Shown here: positions 1 to 28,667 of the stretch, piece by piece
How positions within the stretch are numbered: the first letter of the stretch is position 1
How the letters are laid out: each line of letters starts with the position of its first letter
Assembly (NCBI GenBank): GCA_018292915.2
Contig: JACVVK020000016.1
Coordinates: 1,315,001 to 1,379,000, forward strand
Length of the DNA stretch: 64,000 nt
Origin: Batillaria attramentaria
Lineage: Eukaryota; Mollusca; Gastropoda; Batillariidae
Direction: 5' to 3'
The notes under the pieces: model-generated
The model's database searches: none
Seen by the model: the letters and a program-made list of their open reading frames with translations, nothing else
Told to the model about the DNA's origin: nothing
Program-made: the position numbers and the translations under genes

Positions 1-91
1 ATTAAAGTAGGATCTGAGGAAATTAGTTTTCCAAACACTTTCAGTTACAGACCAACTGAATCGTGTATCATCTCAGAAGATAAGGGTGGGA

Positions 92-234
92 TGGGTGGGT
101 GTGTGTTTAACGTCCTTTTTCACCACATATGGGTGATATCAAAGACTGGGCAACGATGAAAAAGCCAGCACAAATATTTGGCCCCAGCCGGGATACGAAC
201 TCACGCCCCGAGCATTCGGCCACCCCGGCTCCCC
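92..234 (-). mobile_element. tRNA-derived SINE (family A)
   Basis: This copy reads in reverse: a tail beginning gggtgggtgtgtgtttaacg, a body with the block tgatatcaaagac, then a tRNA-like head ending at the complement of the box A region. Compared with other copies in the window, about 20 bases of the head (the aagtccaacgctctaccat part) are missing. It is flanked by near-identical direct repeats, catctcagaagataag at 69-84 and catctcagaagacaaa at 234-249, which look like a target-site duplication with one mismatch. Confidence 0.8.
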
Positions 235-249
235 ATCTCAGAAGACAAA

Positions 250-904
250 GTAATGATTCGTTAACACTTGACCAGCACTCATATCGGAGACCAACTTTAC
301 CATCGTCTGAAAAAGGGGCTGTAAACGCCCATCAGATGTATGACGCTTGGGCCCTTCTTCCAGATGACGCATAATCACATGGTCTTTATCCACGCTGTTT
401 CCAATGTCCACTCGGGCCGTCAGTGTCCACTTGTCCAGAGTCCCATGTGGCGCTGATTACAAGCGCTCCTCTCTGGTCACTTCGGGGTCAGTGCCATTAG
501 TGAAGTGCCATGGACCATGGCTACACAACCCCCGCTCGTTTTTCTTGCGCAAGTGGCTGTCCGCTGGCCTGGGAAATTGGGCAGAACTGTCGCCCCAGGC
601 ACAGGCTCGTCGGCTGGGGCAGAAAATGGGATGAGTTTGCTACAGTTCGTCATCCATTCTCCGTACTAGCGGATTGTTTATCTCCCGCATCCGCAGCTGT
701 GGGCGCGAGGCACACAAACTAGGGGCATGGAGAATGAGGTTCTCCAGCGGTCAGTGTAGCCGGGGACGTCTGTCTGTGGTCAGGCGGTCAAGCAACGTCC
801 ACTGGGAGCATTCTTGCCATCATGGTGAAGATATTAGATGGTGACAAGTGTAAACCGGAGCATACAGATATCGACAAACACCCGGAAAGTGCATGACTAG
901 TGTT
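250..904. other. no gene recognised
   Basis: Short open frames on both strands show no domain, no convincing splice-site pair and no repeat shared with the rest of the window. Confidence 0.5.
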
Positions 905-1270
905 ACCGTCGATATCAGTCCCTGTAACAGTACTAGTGGACACAATAGCATGTCCTTCCTGAGTGTTAATTTTGATATCCGTGCAACAGTACTAGTGTCC
1001 TTACTGAGTGTTAATGTTGATATCCCTGTACCAGTACTAGTGGGCACAAGAGCATGTCCTTTCTGAGTCTGTAACCGTACTAGTGGACACCATTGCATGT
1101 CCTTGCTGAATGTTAATATTGATATCCCTGCAACAGTAATAGAGTGGACACAGTTGCATGTCCTTCCGGAGTGTCAATGTTCATATCGTTGTGACTACTC
1201 GTGCACACGGTAACGTGTCCAAACTGAGTGTTAATGTTGATATCCCTGTAACAGTACTAGGGCATGCAAT
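905..1270. repeat. degenerate ~60-bp minisatellite
   Basis: About six diverged units share the blocks ccctgtaacagtactagtgg, acacaatagcatgtccttcc and tgagtgttaatgttgatatc. Units differ by substitutions and by deletions of 10-25 bases, so this is an old array. Open frames across it are by-products of the repeat. Confidence 0.8.
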
Positions 1271-2888
1271 AATTTGCCCTCTCTGGTAACGTGGTCCAAC
1301 GTTTTGCCAACGACCTCTCACACTTGCTGAAACTAGTGACTTTGTAACACTGATGAGGGCATCGGTGAAGTCTAGATCGACGACTCGTCCTGCTTGGACA
1401 AACGACACTGACTGATTCTCTGTACAAGGCGTCCATACAAAATATATGAACGGGATAAATTTGGCGATTCGAAGGCAAAGACACATCAAGGAGAAACGCA
1501 GACATGTTAAACTGAGCCAAAGTCCAGATAAAAAATATCGAAACTGATAACTTCACAAACTTATAATTGAAGTTTTACAAGTTACATGGACACCCATGTA
1601 TCAAACTTAAACACGTCAGCCTAAAAAAGCCTGGGAAGGAAATGTTTGGGAGGAAGAGTGCAAAGAAGGAAAAAAAAGCTCCCTGGCAGACTGGACCCTC
1701 AAACCCATTAGGATGTCCTGCCACCAATTACATTAGTATCAGACCCCCTGACCGTTTGCAAATCAGTTTGGCCCGTTCGGCTCTCTCCTCCGCTTATTGG
1801 TTTATTCTGCCCGGGCGACAGATATTTATTAGAGGGAGGGGAAGTTGTTAATTTCGTGTTTAAGTTGTCGGGCGATGCTTCCTTCTTGCGAGGCAGGTTT
1901 TCACCGCGAGACAGCTTAATTGGCATGTACCCAAACATAGTGACACGCGTACAAGAGCTTCCCAGGGTTACTCCGTACCGGCTCGCAGAGTAACATTCCG
2001 GATTCATATTTTACCACCACTCCGGAGTTGACAAGTTTGTCAAGGGTAGCAAATCCAGTCTGAACTTAACGTCATCCACATTCCCGGCTGTCCATTTGAC
2101 TTGGGCGAGTACTGGTGTTCACTCGGCTAATCCCCCCCAAAACCCTCGGTCAGGCCTCGTCCATTTCGCCGCAATTAATTCTCCTCTGTCCCGCGCTGTT
2201 TGCTTAATTGACAAACCGCGAAACACGTCCGGAATGGGTGGCAGAATCCCTCCCTCCCACTCCAAGACCCAAAGCATGGTTCAGGAGGGGGTATCTGTGT
2301 GTCTAATGTCAACACGATTGGGGAATCTGCTCGTGAAAGAACATTGTGACCAACCAGCCAACCCAAGGATTGGGGCTCACAACGACGACAACATTTGGAG
2401 GGGAGGGGATGGGGAGGGAGATCTGTTGGTGGTGGCGGCGGCGGCAGAAATGGTAGTGGTGGTGGTCGTAGTAGTGGTGGGTGTGGGGAGTGGGACAGCT
2501 GATGGAGAAAGCCCCCCGCTAATGCATCCATTTGGTGAATACCCTCACTAACGCCTGGGTATTAGACCCAGACACATACGCTTATTTCCGTGTCCAGCAT
2601 CCAGTGCCATGGATTTCCCTCTTCCGCTGGCTGATTTGTTCAATACACTCGTATTAGTAGTCCATCAAGCATGGAATATTTTTACCATACCACATTTTGG
2701 CCGAACTGCTGTAACATTACACTTGCTACTGTTCACCGGTCTTCAGTACCTTACAGTCCATTAATCTCGCATTACTGGTACATGACTGCACCACAAAGTG
2801 GTTCCCACTTCTACGACTTATTATTAGATTTGTTTTTCATCTCACCACAGTGAAAACCGACCTTTTGCCGGTAATTAACGTTAGTTCT
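1271..2888. other. intergenic or intronic, no gene recognised
   Basis: No coding exon with paired splice sites was found. The only notable composition is a purine/GGT-rich stretch at about 2395-2490, mirrored by proline-rich frames on the other strand that are compositional artefacts. Confidence 0.4.
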
Positions 2889-2998
2889 TTAGGGGAGACG
2901 AGGTGGCGGCGCTTGTTAAGCGTTCGACTGTCAGTATTTGTGTCGTGAGTTCGTCTCCCGACTGGGAGCAAAATAAAAGCTAAACAAACAAACAAACT
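2889..2998 (+). mobile_element. tRNA-like SINE (second type)
   Basis: A tRNA-like head, with a box-A-like ggtggcggcgcttgttaagc followed by a box-B-like gtgagttcgtctcccgac, runs into an A-rich tail with (aaac)n repeats at 2976-3000. The sequence differs from the common family A SINE of this window. Confidence 0.5.
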
Positions 2999-3044
2999 AA
3001 AAACGAATGTCGCGTTTACGTCAGTGATGGAAAAAGACTTAGAC

Positions 3045-3378
3045 GGGCTAATTCCATCTTCGCTAAGCCAGCTTATATTTTGGAACAGTTTCGCTCGTGA
3101 GTACGCCTCTCCGCTGGAAATACTTTATCTTGATGTTTAGTACAGATCTCTGTGCGATGTTGTTTATACTTCACGCAAGCGGTCGAACATTCAAACTCTA
3201 CGACTCGACACTACTAGAGCGCTCAGTGTCGTCGCCGCGTCATCGAGAACGCTTCTTTTGGCTCAGTGCCAGCATTACAGACACTGCAAATGCCCAGGTG
3301 TCTGAATAGTGTGATGAAAGACAGCACGGAAACGGCTCAGAACGGTCTGTGAGCATACAAATGGAAGCATTGACCCCT
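3045..3378 (+). repeat. interspersed repeat family 1, copy 1
   Basis: A ~335-bp element beginning gggctaattccatcttcgct and ending near aatggaagcattgacccc. It is alignable along its length with copies at 35486-38020 (split) and 38416-38760. It has no coding capacity, and no terminal inverted repeat or tRNA head is visible, so its class is unknown. Confidence 0.75.
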
Positions 3379-5681
3379 TTAACATCCTAAGAAAACCAAG
3401 CGAGCTACTGAGCAGTCCTATTCCCTACACTCAGAACTGGCCGACAAACTGTTAGTGTGGCTGGCTGGGTGGTTTACCAAATAACTACAACTATCGTTCT
3501 ACCTAATCATCTGAAAAAGAAACGCTATATCGAACTGAAGCGAAACGAAGCGAACGAAAGATTGAAATGTCCAATAAACTGACCTTACTTTGATTTCTTT
3601 TTAGATGACATCTGCTGTTGGTTCCCATGCCGATCAACTACAGCTGCCGCGGTTCCTTAGAATGCAGGAAACCCTGAGAATGATTCATGCTAGAAGTGGA
3701 AAAAAGAATTATGATTATTGTAATCATCCGGCGAATTACGCAGACAGTGATAAACTGAGGCGAGCCGGAAGCTCTCCGTGACGAATAATACAAACTTGAA
3801 ATTAGCATTTGTTTCCCCGAAAACGCAAAGTCCTTGTGATGGATCCCGAAATCCTCTGGCCACGCAAACATGCCACGAAGCCGTACAGCGATTTCCTGCT
3901 CTATACAGTAAGATCTTTGGCGGTTTACAGTTAGGATCTTTACCACCAAGTTGTAAAAGGGCCTGAGTTTCTGTCAAATCCAATGCGGATAGACCCTTTT
4001 ACCGAATGGCTGTAGGTCTTGGCTGTGAGGGCATGGTTTCGTCTCCAGCCCCAAGCCTAATGCCCTACCGAGGATGATGGCAGTTTCTATTCAAAGGCAT
4101 TTTTCTGACGAGGCCCCCTTAGATTATGTTGTCCTCAGAAACGGTGCGCAAAATGGATGGCGGATTTTCTCGACAAAGACAAATCTGTTCTTGTCAAAGG
4201 GAAACGAAGTTTTCCTCGGCACGCATTAATGCCATCGGTTTTTGACATGGGGGCGGGCACATTTCTGTTTGTAGACCCTCACACCGGCAGAACGTGACGT
4301 GGGTTTGTTTTTCTAACGGACGACATTCAACGTTTCAAAGATGGAGGAGACAGTGTCTGCCGATGACGCAGTACACGGTTTTAAGAGGATCTCTGGAAAT
4401 GAGTCGTCTGTGATAGCTTACTGGCGTCTGATATTTATCCTGTAAATGCCCACCGAACAATGTAACACCAATCACGTATAGTATGCGTAGTTCCAAAACT
4501 TTTCGATAACAGTCTTTTGCTGATTTTGGAAAATTTGTTCTAAATTATTTGGTCACTTCCTCACTTCCTGCAAAACACTCTCTCTATGTCAAACTAGTTT
4601 GCATAACGGCAGTTGTTTGCTACTGCTTTAGGCGTCAACAGTAAGTTGCTACTGACGCTCACTGCACCTGAGCTGTCCTTGAACAAAATTACTTAAGATT
4701 ATTCATGCATTATCACCATTTAAACAAGCCGTGTGTATCTATATGAGATGGATGATGTAACTTTACATTGTTTCCTTTGGCGTCTTATGACTGTAGTCAC
4801 TGTTGTCAACCTGGCCCCAGAACATGCTCGGCATATTGTTCTGGAGTCAGAAACGCTTATTATGACGATATTCTCTGAGGATTTGTACCCTGGAACTAGC
4901 GTGGACGAGTCAGTATGCCGCAGTAGTCTTTTGCTGGAGAAGGCAGACTGCGTGATTCAATTAACTCCTGCTGCTTGGTCCATCTGATTTCATACACGCG
5001 AACACGGAACGTCGGCGACCAAAAACAAGATGAAAGATAAATATTTTATAGACGACCGATCACCCAGGCGCTCTCCTGGCTGGGAGGGTGTCCGGTTTAA
5101 TTTTGGATGACAATATGGCGGTGCCGTCGGTGGCAATTTGCTTGATGCCGTTGTTGTAATCGAGTTCTCTAATTGCGTGACGCGGTTTTTTCGTTCTGTT
5201 CTGTTCAGGTCAATTACTGGTATTAAGCAGAAAAGGACGTAGGAATTGTTGATTCGGAATGACATTTTAGATAGAGTCCGCTTTCCTGTGATACGATCGA
5301 AACATCAGAGGGAGATCGTAAGATTGCTTTTATATGGACTGCGGTTTGGAAAGGATGGAGCGATGTAATAGCTTCATGCCGTCAGTTATCGATGACAAGT
5401 GAGACAGCAGACATTTCACTGATGTGCAATTTGCCTCAGTTCTGTTCTTATCCTGACTGCTGAAGGTGGTGACTGTGTGGATGGGAAGGGAGGTGGGTCG
5501 GGAGGCTGCATGAATGTAGACTGACGTAGTTGATTAGATTTTTTGTTTGTTTTCTGTTAGTTCTTGGATGGGTACGGAGTGGAGGGGGGGGGGGCGGGGG
5601 TAGACGGGAGGGGATGGGGGTGTGAGTGTGACGCGGGAAAGGAAAAGGGGTGGGTTGAAGAGGCGTAAGAGGTATTGCGGA

Positions 5682-5683
<2 letters not shown>
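3379..5683. other. no gene recognised
   Basis: Mixed-composition DNA with several frames of 60-90 codons, none with a recognisable domain or a convincing splice-site pair. If the receptor-like gene ending at 13030 has more exons in the window they could lie here, but none was identified. Confidence 0.35.

Positions 5684-5751
<68 letters not shown>
5684..5751. repeat. (GT)n microsatellite
   Basis: An almost pure run of about 34 GT units, preceded at 5585-5600 by a G-run. Frames through it encode only VCVC or HTHT polymers. Confidence 0.97.
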
Positions 5752-5755
<4 letters not shown>

Positions 5756-6091
5756 TCTGAGCGAGGACGAAAAGAGAAGGGTTTTGGCGGGAGCTTGGGG
5801 AGACAAAAGGAAATCGTTTAACTGGTCGAAATTTATTTTCGAATGTCACTGATCACGAGGCCACAGGCTTAACGGACAATAACCACCATAAAATCCACAA
5901 TACACGTTCTAGTCAAACAGGAAAGGGTGAAAATGTCGATTAATTCCGGGAAACTAAGCTCAGTTTTCTACGTATCTACTCTTTTACACTCTCACGCAAG
6001 GAACTAATAGGTACCTATTTGCACACTTATTCTGTCGTCGCTGTGTAATGCGTGTGGTGTAATGGAGTTTCGTTCATGGTCATTGTTACAG

Positions 6092-13030
<6,939 letters not shown>

Positions 13031-14284
13031 TTGGAGGAATCAGATGATACTCGACCAACATGAGACATGACACGAGGCAAACTACTCTGCCTCTCGATGA
13101 CCGCCGTTGTGTTCCGCAGATTACCTGTTGTACACCGGGGAAGCGCGCTGCTTGAAACTTCAGCAACGTACGCAGACTAACCTTACATGTTGACCACACA
13201 CGCCAAAAAAAAAACAACAACCTGTTTTATTATTTTCAGATCGTCAACGTGTTGTCCGTCTCCAACGATATTGCTCAAGAACAGAGTAGAAAGTATGTAA
13301 GCACATGCAGGCGATGAGTCGAATAAGCGCACCCCACCCCACCCCAATCCCCCCACCTACCCCCTTCCCATACCCCCCCCCCCTTTCCGGACATTAGCTT
13401 TGAAAACTGGAAATGATGATTATGAACTCTTACACCTATAGTCAGCATTACTCTCCTGCTGAACTTACACGCTACACGCTGGCGTAAATGGGACCTGTCA
13501 AAGCTGTGCCTGCTTGGTATTGTGAAGGATTCGCATACGCCGGAGTACATGCAGCTCGTCCCATAAGTGGAATATAATCTGCAGTTATCTTCATGACAGT
13601 GAGCTGGTCGTTCACGGTGCCGCTGATGGACACTGTCGCCAAGAGGATGACATCCCAGATGTGTGTGAGTCGGACAGCTCCAGTCCTAATGGTGCTCGCT
13701 AAATTATATTACAACCGTAATGCGCGGCTCGAGGGAGCCTTCACGTTGCTTTGACATGTCTCCCGTTGAAAATTATATTTGTTCTGCCTGTCAGGCCTAG
13801 AAAGAGGAAAAAAGATATCCTTTCCCAAAGCGCAAGAAACAGCCTGTGTCGTATTTGACGGGTATTCGGTGCAGTTCCATCCAAAATGGAATATCAGGCA
13901 TAAAAGCGATTTTTACTCACAACTTAAAAGAAGGGGAGGAGAGGGGGTGGGCACTACTTCAGAGGAAGGGGTTTTGACGAGCCTTGCCTGTCGCGCCTTC
14001 ACGTATTCAGAGTCACGTAGGTTTAATCTATACATTTAACAAGTCATTAAATAGTGCCTAAACAAATGAGATGAAACATCTTGATGAAGATGAAAACGGA
14101 ATGTCTGTGTATTTGATTAATTTGTGACATTAGCTTGCTAAACGTCTCTGCAGACAAGCTGCATTCCGTCCTTAAGGTCATTACTTCATGAAACTGGTGG
14201 TGATGGTGCGGAAAGGAAAGGTAGAGGGGGAAGGAGAGGCTTTACGTCTTTTGTCTATCTTGAAACTGATGTGCTAGAAAGAGG
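13031..14284. other. 3' flank of the receptor-like gene
   Basis: Probably 3' UTR and intergenic DNA. It contains C-rich low-complexity sequence at 13328-13384 and no recognisable gene. Confidence 0.4.
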
Positions 14285-14366
14285 CCTGTACAAATTTTGG
14301 CCCCGGGATTTGAACTGGGGACCTTCTGGTGCCGAGTGCAGCGCTTGACTGGCTGTGCCACCCGAC
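14285..14366 (-). mobile_element. tRNA-like SINE fragment
   Basis: On the minus strand this reads as a tRNA-like head: box-A-like tggcacagccagtcaagcgc, then box-B-like cccagttcaaatcccgg. A C-run at 14366-14380 adjoins it. The sequence is closer to the element at 2889 than to family A. Confidence 0.45.
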
Positions 14367-14504
14367 CCCCCCCCCCCCTCCTGAAAACTCATCTTTGATA
14401 TCATGGTTTTTATTTTTTAAAAATACCAGTTGCTTGAAATGTCAATCGAAATGGTGCTTGGGTGGACACATTCAAGCAAAATGCTTTCCATGTAAAACTT
14501 ATTA

Positions 14505-14519
14505 AATAAAATTAATAAA
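14505..14519 (+). terminator. candidate polyadenylation signals
   Basis: Two overlapping-range AATAAA hexamers (14505-14510 and 14514-14519) lie about 1.5 kb after the stop codon of the plus-strand membrane protein. They are the first clear cluster downstream, but hexamers in A-rich DNA are common. Confidence 0.25.
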
Positions 14520-15348
14520 TGGAAATGACAACTCACTTAGACATTGGCCCTCGTGTAATGTGCATATTTATGTTCATGCATTGCATCCATCGGTGGAAAT
14601 AAACGTGACATAATGGGAGAAAGTGCAAAGGTCCTTCACAAAGTTTCCGCAGAAATCGTGTCTGACGCATAACTTTTTCCTTTTCATTGTGTCTTTAATC
14701 CCCCTGCTTCTTCCTTCTATTCTCTCGTTCTTCACACATAATGCATAAACAATGAGATGAAATGCAAATGCCCAAGAAGCATTGCCGTGTAAAAATTAGA
14801 ATATCTGCCTATAGTTTGCATGAAAGAGGACATAAAACACACACGATGTACAGCAAACAAATAATGCAATGCATCACAAATTGGCAAAAACCCATTTCAG
14901 GAAGAGCCAGCTTTCCTTTCAGCGATTGCCTTTTTGCCGATCGCTCAAGATTGATAACGATATAATGGGCCATCATAAAGGAATAATTGCTCGGCCCAGT
15001 GAGGGGTTACAGAAACCATTAATCGCCTGCCGTGCTCTATCAGCCCCACCTCATTGGATTAACGTCTCGGATGACAGGACGGTTCCGCAGATTGAAGTGA
15101 GATTTTGAATTATTGTTGCAATCTCGAAATTTCTATTGATTCTCGGGGCCAAATGGGTCACAAATTACAGTGAAACGCAATTCCGTCGCTTTTCTTCGCG
15201 CGACAGGCTATGGTCCCTGTGAGGGAGGAGGAATCACTCTGACAACGATCGGCGCTACAAGTCATGCTTTCGCCTCCAGCGTCAACGGACGACAACTCGT
15301 GAGGAAAGAGTTGTTTCCCCTCGGGTATTGATTACGCGAGCACGGGGA

Positions 15349-15490
15349 GCGTGTGTGTGTGTGTGTGTGTGTGTGTAGGCGAGGGTTTGATTACTTTAAT
15401 GTGAAAACAGGAAGGGGAGAGGTTGGGAGAGGGGGGGAAGGAACAGGACCTGTCATCAACCTCCTCTCCTCTCACAAATGTGTGTGCGTC

Positions 15491-15528
<38 letters not shown>
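15349..15528. repeat. two (GT)n microsatellites
   Basis: Pure GT runs at 15349-15377 and about 15496-15528, separated by ~120 bp of purine-rich sequence. Confidence 0.95.
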
Positions 15529-15529
<1 letters not shown>

Positions 15530-15924
15530 ACTACATATTGATCGAGTGGAGTTTAATTTGTGTCCCCTTCAGTGCACCTCTTACCGCCTCATTGCACCAT
15601 TTACCCTCGCCTTCTTGCTGGCATAGTTCATGTCATATTGAACGCGCTTGTTCCCCAAACTTGCCTTTATTCTTTGCCGCCCCTCGGCCAGCTTGAATGA
15701 CAAAAAAAAAAGGGAAAACCGCAAGATCATTGCCCGTGCTGTGTTGGCGTTCACTCTTTTCAGTATATTTCTCTGGCCTCGCAAGTCGCCATAACTGTCG
15801 GCGAGTTGGGCAGATTTGTTGCCATGCTATGGCACTGTTTTTCTTCTGTTTTGTTTTGCGTCATCTGCTCAAAATCTAACATTACATTCACTGATGGTTT
15901 CATTTATGGAATGTTCATTGAAAG

Positions 15925-15943
15925 CGCGCGCGCGCACGCATAC

Positions 15944-15997
<54 letters not shown>

Positions 15998-16063
15998 CAT
16001 AAAAAACAACTCATAAGTAAGAAAAAAGCCAAAACAAGCAACACACACACACACACACACACA
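15925..16063. repeat. (GC)n/(AC)n microsatellite
   Basis: An alternating GC tract (gcgcgcgcgcgc) leads into (AC)n to 15995. A second (AC) run lies at 16041-16063 and an (AAAT)/(AAGT) run at 16086-16109. The alternating purine-pyrimidine DNA favours Z-form. It lies just beyond the 3' end of the CDF gene. Confidence 0.95.
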
Positions 16064-16187
16064 AATAAAATAAAATAAAGTACAGAAATAAATAAGTAAA
16101 TAAATAAATTCAACCTTAAACAAGGTCCAGACATGCGAAACTCCACACCTCCAATTTCAAATTCATTTATCAAATTCTACGTAGATG

Positions 16188-16193
16188 TTTATT
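16188..16193 (-). terminator. polyadenylation signal of the CDF gene
   Basis: AATAAA on the minus strand, 46 nt after the stop codon at 16242-16240. It is the first such hexamer downstream and implies a short 3' UTR. Confidence 0.6.
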
Positions 16194-16239
16194 TTTGCTT
16201 CCTACCCCTCTTCACCACCCTCCTAACACCGCAATACAC

Positions 16240-25568
<9,329 letters not shown>

Positions 25569-26236
25569 TTGTATGTACGCAGAACTGACTCCAAACTGTA
25601 CGCTAAGATGTTCAAGAACTTTCAAACTGTTTCACTTCTCCACCTGTCCCGTTTTAAACTCAAACCTGTTCCTAATCTATGTTATTCTGAGTGAAACTAG
25701 CGACTTCTCAGTCACAAACACTTTCTGGACCTCTTTAGAACTAATTTCAACAATCGTTCGTATCAAGCAAACATTCAACACTTCTGCAGAAACCTTTCAA
25801 ATGTTAAACAAACAACATCGGCTCGCTTTTATGTCCCGTGATCATAAATTAATTATATGCAAGAGTCACGTGTGGAAATCGTGTTGTGTGTAATATGAGA
25901 TTGTCCCGAAACGTGCATTATCGTAGTGACTATGGTGATGCAGTGCGTGACGTTTTCAAGAGCTGTCCACACAATGCCATTCAACGTTTAAGTGGATTGT
26001 GAGTCCCTGCCCTCTGTCTGCTTCCTCATTATGTCTATTTTCGTGCCACAACAATACATCAGATGACTGTGGGTTTCTTCAGGATCGCTACTGTCATAAT
26101 AAGTAGTTTCCGTTACCATGCATGTTGCGGAAGGAGGCCTACTTCCTTCTTCACGAGTCCTTAGCTATGAAATAGAGAACAGCGCATTGTTCTCTCCTGC
26201 TTTACTTTCGCCTGCCAGAGAGAAAAAATAAACAGC

Positions 26237-26241
<5 letters not shown>

Positions 26242-26300
<59 letters not shown>
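26242..26300. repeat. (AC)n microsatellite
   Basis: About 29 AC units in the intergenic gap, 30-90 bases beyond the poly(A) signal of the GalNAc-transferase gene. Confidence 0.96.
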
Positions 26301-26302
<2 letters not shown>

Positions 26303-26329
26303 CCAAGACAACAGGCGTGTTTACACATT

Positions 26330-26335
26330 TTTATT
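26330..26335 (-). terminator. polyadenylation signal of the GalNAc-transferase gene
   Basis: AATAAA begins three bases after the last base of the stop codon (TGA CC AATAAA). If used, the 3' UTR would be only about 20-35 nt. Another hexamer further downstream could be used instead. Confidence 0.55.
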
Positions 26336-26337
26336 GG

Positions 26338-26487
26338 TCACCTGTCGGGAAATGGACGACGTCGTTGTAAAAGCCAGCGCTGGTTAAATGACAAAGGTGA
26401 ACATGGAGCTAATACCAGAGTACGTGGGGAATCAGCTGACTTCTGCATACATAACCCACTTTCTACGTGCTGCAGATGCTCTGTTTT
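26338..26487 (-). CDS. GalNAc-T exon 11: third lectin repeat and stop
   Basis: Acceptor with a long T-tract, tttttttttcag|AAAACA, then 49 codons and TGA. It encodes [15 protein letters not shown] and NQRWLLQ (QxW), followed by a basic end (RRRPFPDR). Confidence 0.92.
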   Translation of the reverse strand, partial: KTEHLQHVESGLCMQKSADSPRTLVLAPCSPLSFNQRWLLQRRRPFPDR

Positions 26488-27017
26488 CTGAAAAAAAAAA
26501 GTAAAGCAAAAAAGATTGACGACAACATAAACTGATCTGTACATTGCCATGGAATCATTTTTGACAACACAAACCACTGCGCTGGGGAATGACAATTACC
26601 TGCTAAGAGGAGGGGATCAGTGGGGGATGGGAGGGGAGGAGGGGGCATGGGAGGAAGGGGGAGGGGTATTCTCAAACCACGTTCTGTCGATTTCCACTAC
26701 ATCAGTCAAAGTGTTATCATTTTGCGTCGGACACCTTATACCATTCGCAATCTTTTTTTTTAAACAAGCGTGCAGACAGTCTCAGAGGATGAAAAAGACG
26801 GACACAATGTCACCAGCTGTCATGTGTGATTGTTTATATTTCTTTGATTTGAAACTGTGTGCACACAGTGGCTCGATTTAAGAACTTTCTCAGTCGCTAC
26901 CTACTCTTTATCTTGGTGTGTGTTAAATAGGGGTTTTCTTTCTTACGTTCTTTCTCTAATTTACTTATTTCCAAAAATAATCTGCCTGCAGTTTCACGGT
27001 GAGCCTATGAATATGAA

Positions 27018-27055
<38 letters not shown>

Positions 27056-28581
27056 GTCTCTGGCTGTGATACGTTAATTACCTCTACCGTTGAAAAATAA
27101 AGTTTTCTTGATTCTCTCTCTCTCTCTCCCTCTCTCTGAGATAGAAGGGGGCAGGTGGGGGGGAGGGGGGGGTGGGGGGGAGGGCATCCATACCTCGTCA
27201 TATCTCCATTCGTCGTGATGATCTCTGGAAAGTTTCACTTTATTGTTGGGTCCTTTGTAAGCAAATCTCGATTCTATCTGAAGGTATTTGTCGTCTGCAA
27301 GGTACCAAAACTGAAACACAAGATGACAAATTCATTTTGCATTTCAGTGATAACAAAGACAACCGTTATTCGCATTTTCACCGACAGCAGGCTAGCTCAG
27401 TATAGTTGATCAGTACAGCCAGTTCTATGTAAACTGATCTCAGTCAAATCTTGAACTGAAGTGTGTGTGTTTTAATGAATTTTGAGTAGTTTTAAAGGGC
27501 TCATTGACAAAATGGCTGCCTTTGGATAACATCTGCTGAATAACTTCTCCTCCTCTGTGGCACAGAATGATTGAATCTTAGCACAGTCAGTCCCCGGCTG
27601 AAAAGCACCGAACGTTGCAGGGTAAATAACCGTAGAAATAACAAGGTCGTTCGGGGAAGAGTTGCGTGCCTTCCGTTTCCATGGCATCCGCCTCAGTGGG
27701 TGAGCCGTGATTCAAACCATTACACAGGTTTTACCGATTCATAGTTTGCCATAATCATGAGCATTGATCGGCATTCAAGGCCCTGTACTACAATACCTGT
27801 GGGCCACCGAGTGAATGGCATGAGAAGAGTTGCGGGCCGCTTTCGTGGTTGCTCATTTTGTCAAGGCACAGACCGGTGTCTTTGTGTTTTACCTGCACAA
27901 TATGAGACCAGCACAATTTATCATCATCGCCGTCATCGCAGTCAAACACTGCTAGGAAATCAGATGAATCCTGCTTAGATTTGTTATACAGAGTTCGATT
28001 TTTACGAAAATGCTTACTATGCCGGCCCAGAACTTGATAAGTGTGCTTCGCTGTAAAGATGACTGTACCTGCCCGGCGTAAGTAGCGTTCATGACGATCT
28101 GTTTCTTGAGTTCCGGGTAGATGTTGTCCATGTACCAGCCAAAGTCGTGACAACCAAGTCTCTTGCGTAACGCCAGCCGTTCTGATATGTCGCCATAATC
28201 ACCCTGCCCAGTATAATTGATATATACGTATAATGCGAGTATAGTATGTCAAATCTGCTTGAAATCCACCACAGTTCTGCCCAATACAGGCTAAAATAAC
28301 AGCATAGTCACATTTGCTGGTCACTCTGTGGCCAACGTTAACAGTCTGGGACAGTCAACATACAACTTTACAGCCAACAGATTTAGTGAGGCACGACAAA
28401 GCTCAGTTATTTTCAAGTTCACCATTAATCTGTGCATCAATGTCTCAAAATCTGTTCTGGTTCTTACGTTACGGTCTTGTTTAAAGAAATTTTGAAGAAC
28501 ATGTGTGGTAGTACACAATAGTCTGGTAGCAACAGGATACTTCCTATGATTTTCTTTCAAGTTCGGCACACGTGGCGTTTC

Positions 28582-28667
<86 letters not shown>

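Noticed and set aside
2889..2998. A functional tRNA gene
   Set aside because: The tRNA-like heads here, at 14285 and in the SINEs cannot be folded into a complete cloverleaf by eye and are followed by SINE bodies or tails.
5448..5849. Numerous HTHT, VCVC, SLSL and RERE frames across the window
   Set aside because: All coincide with dinucleotide microsatellites and have no coding context.
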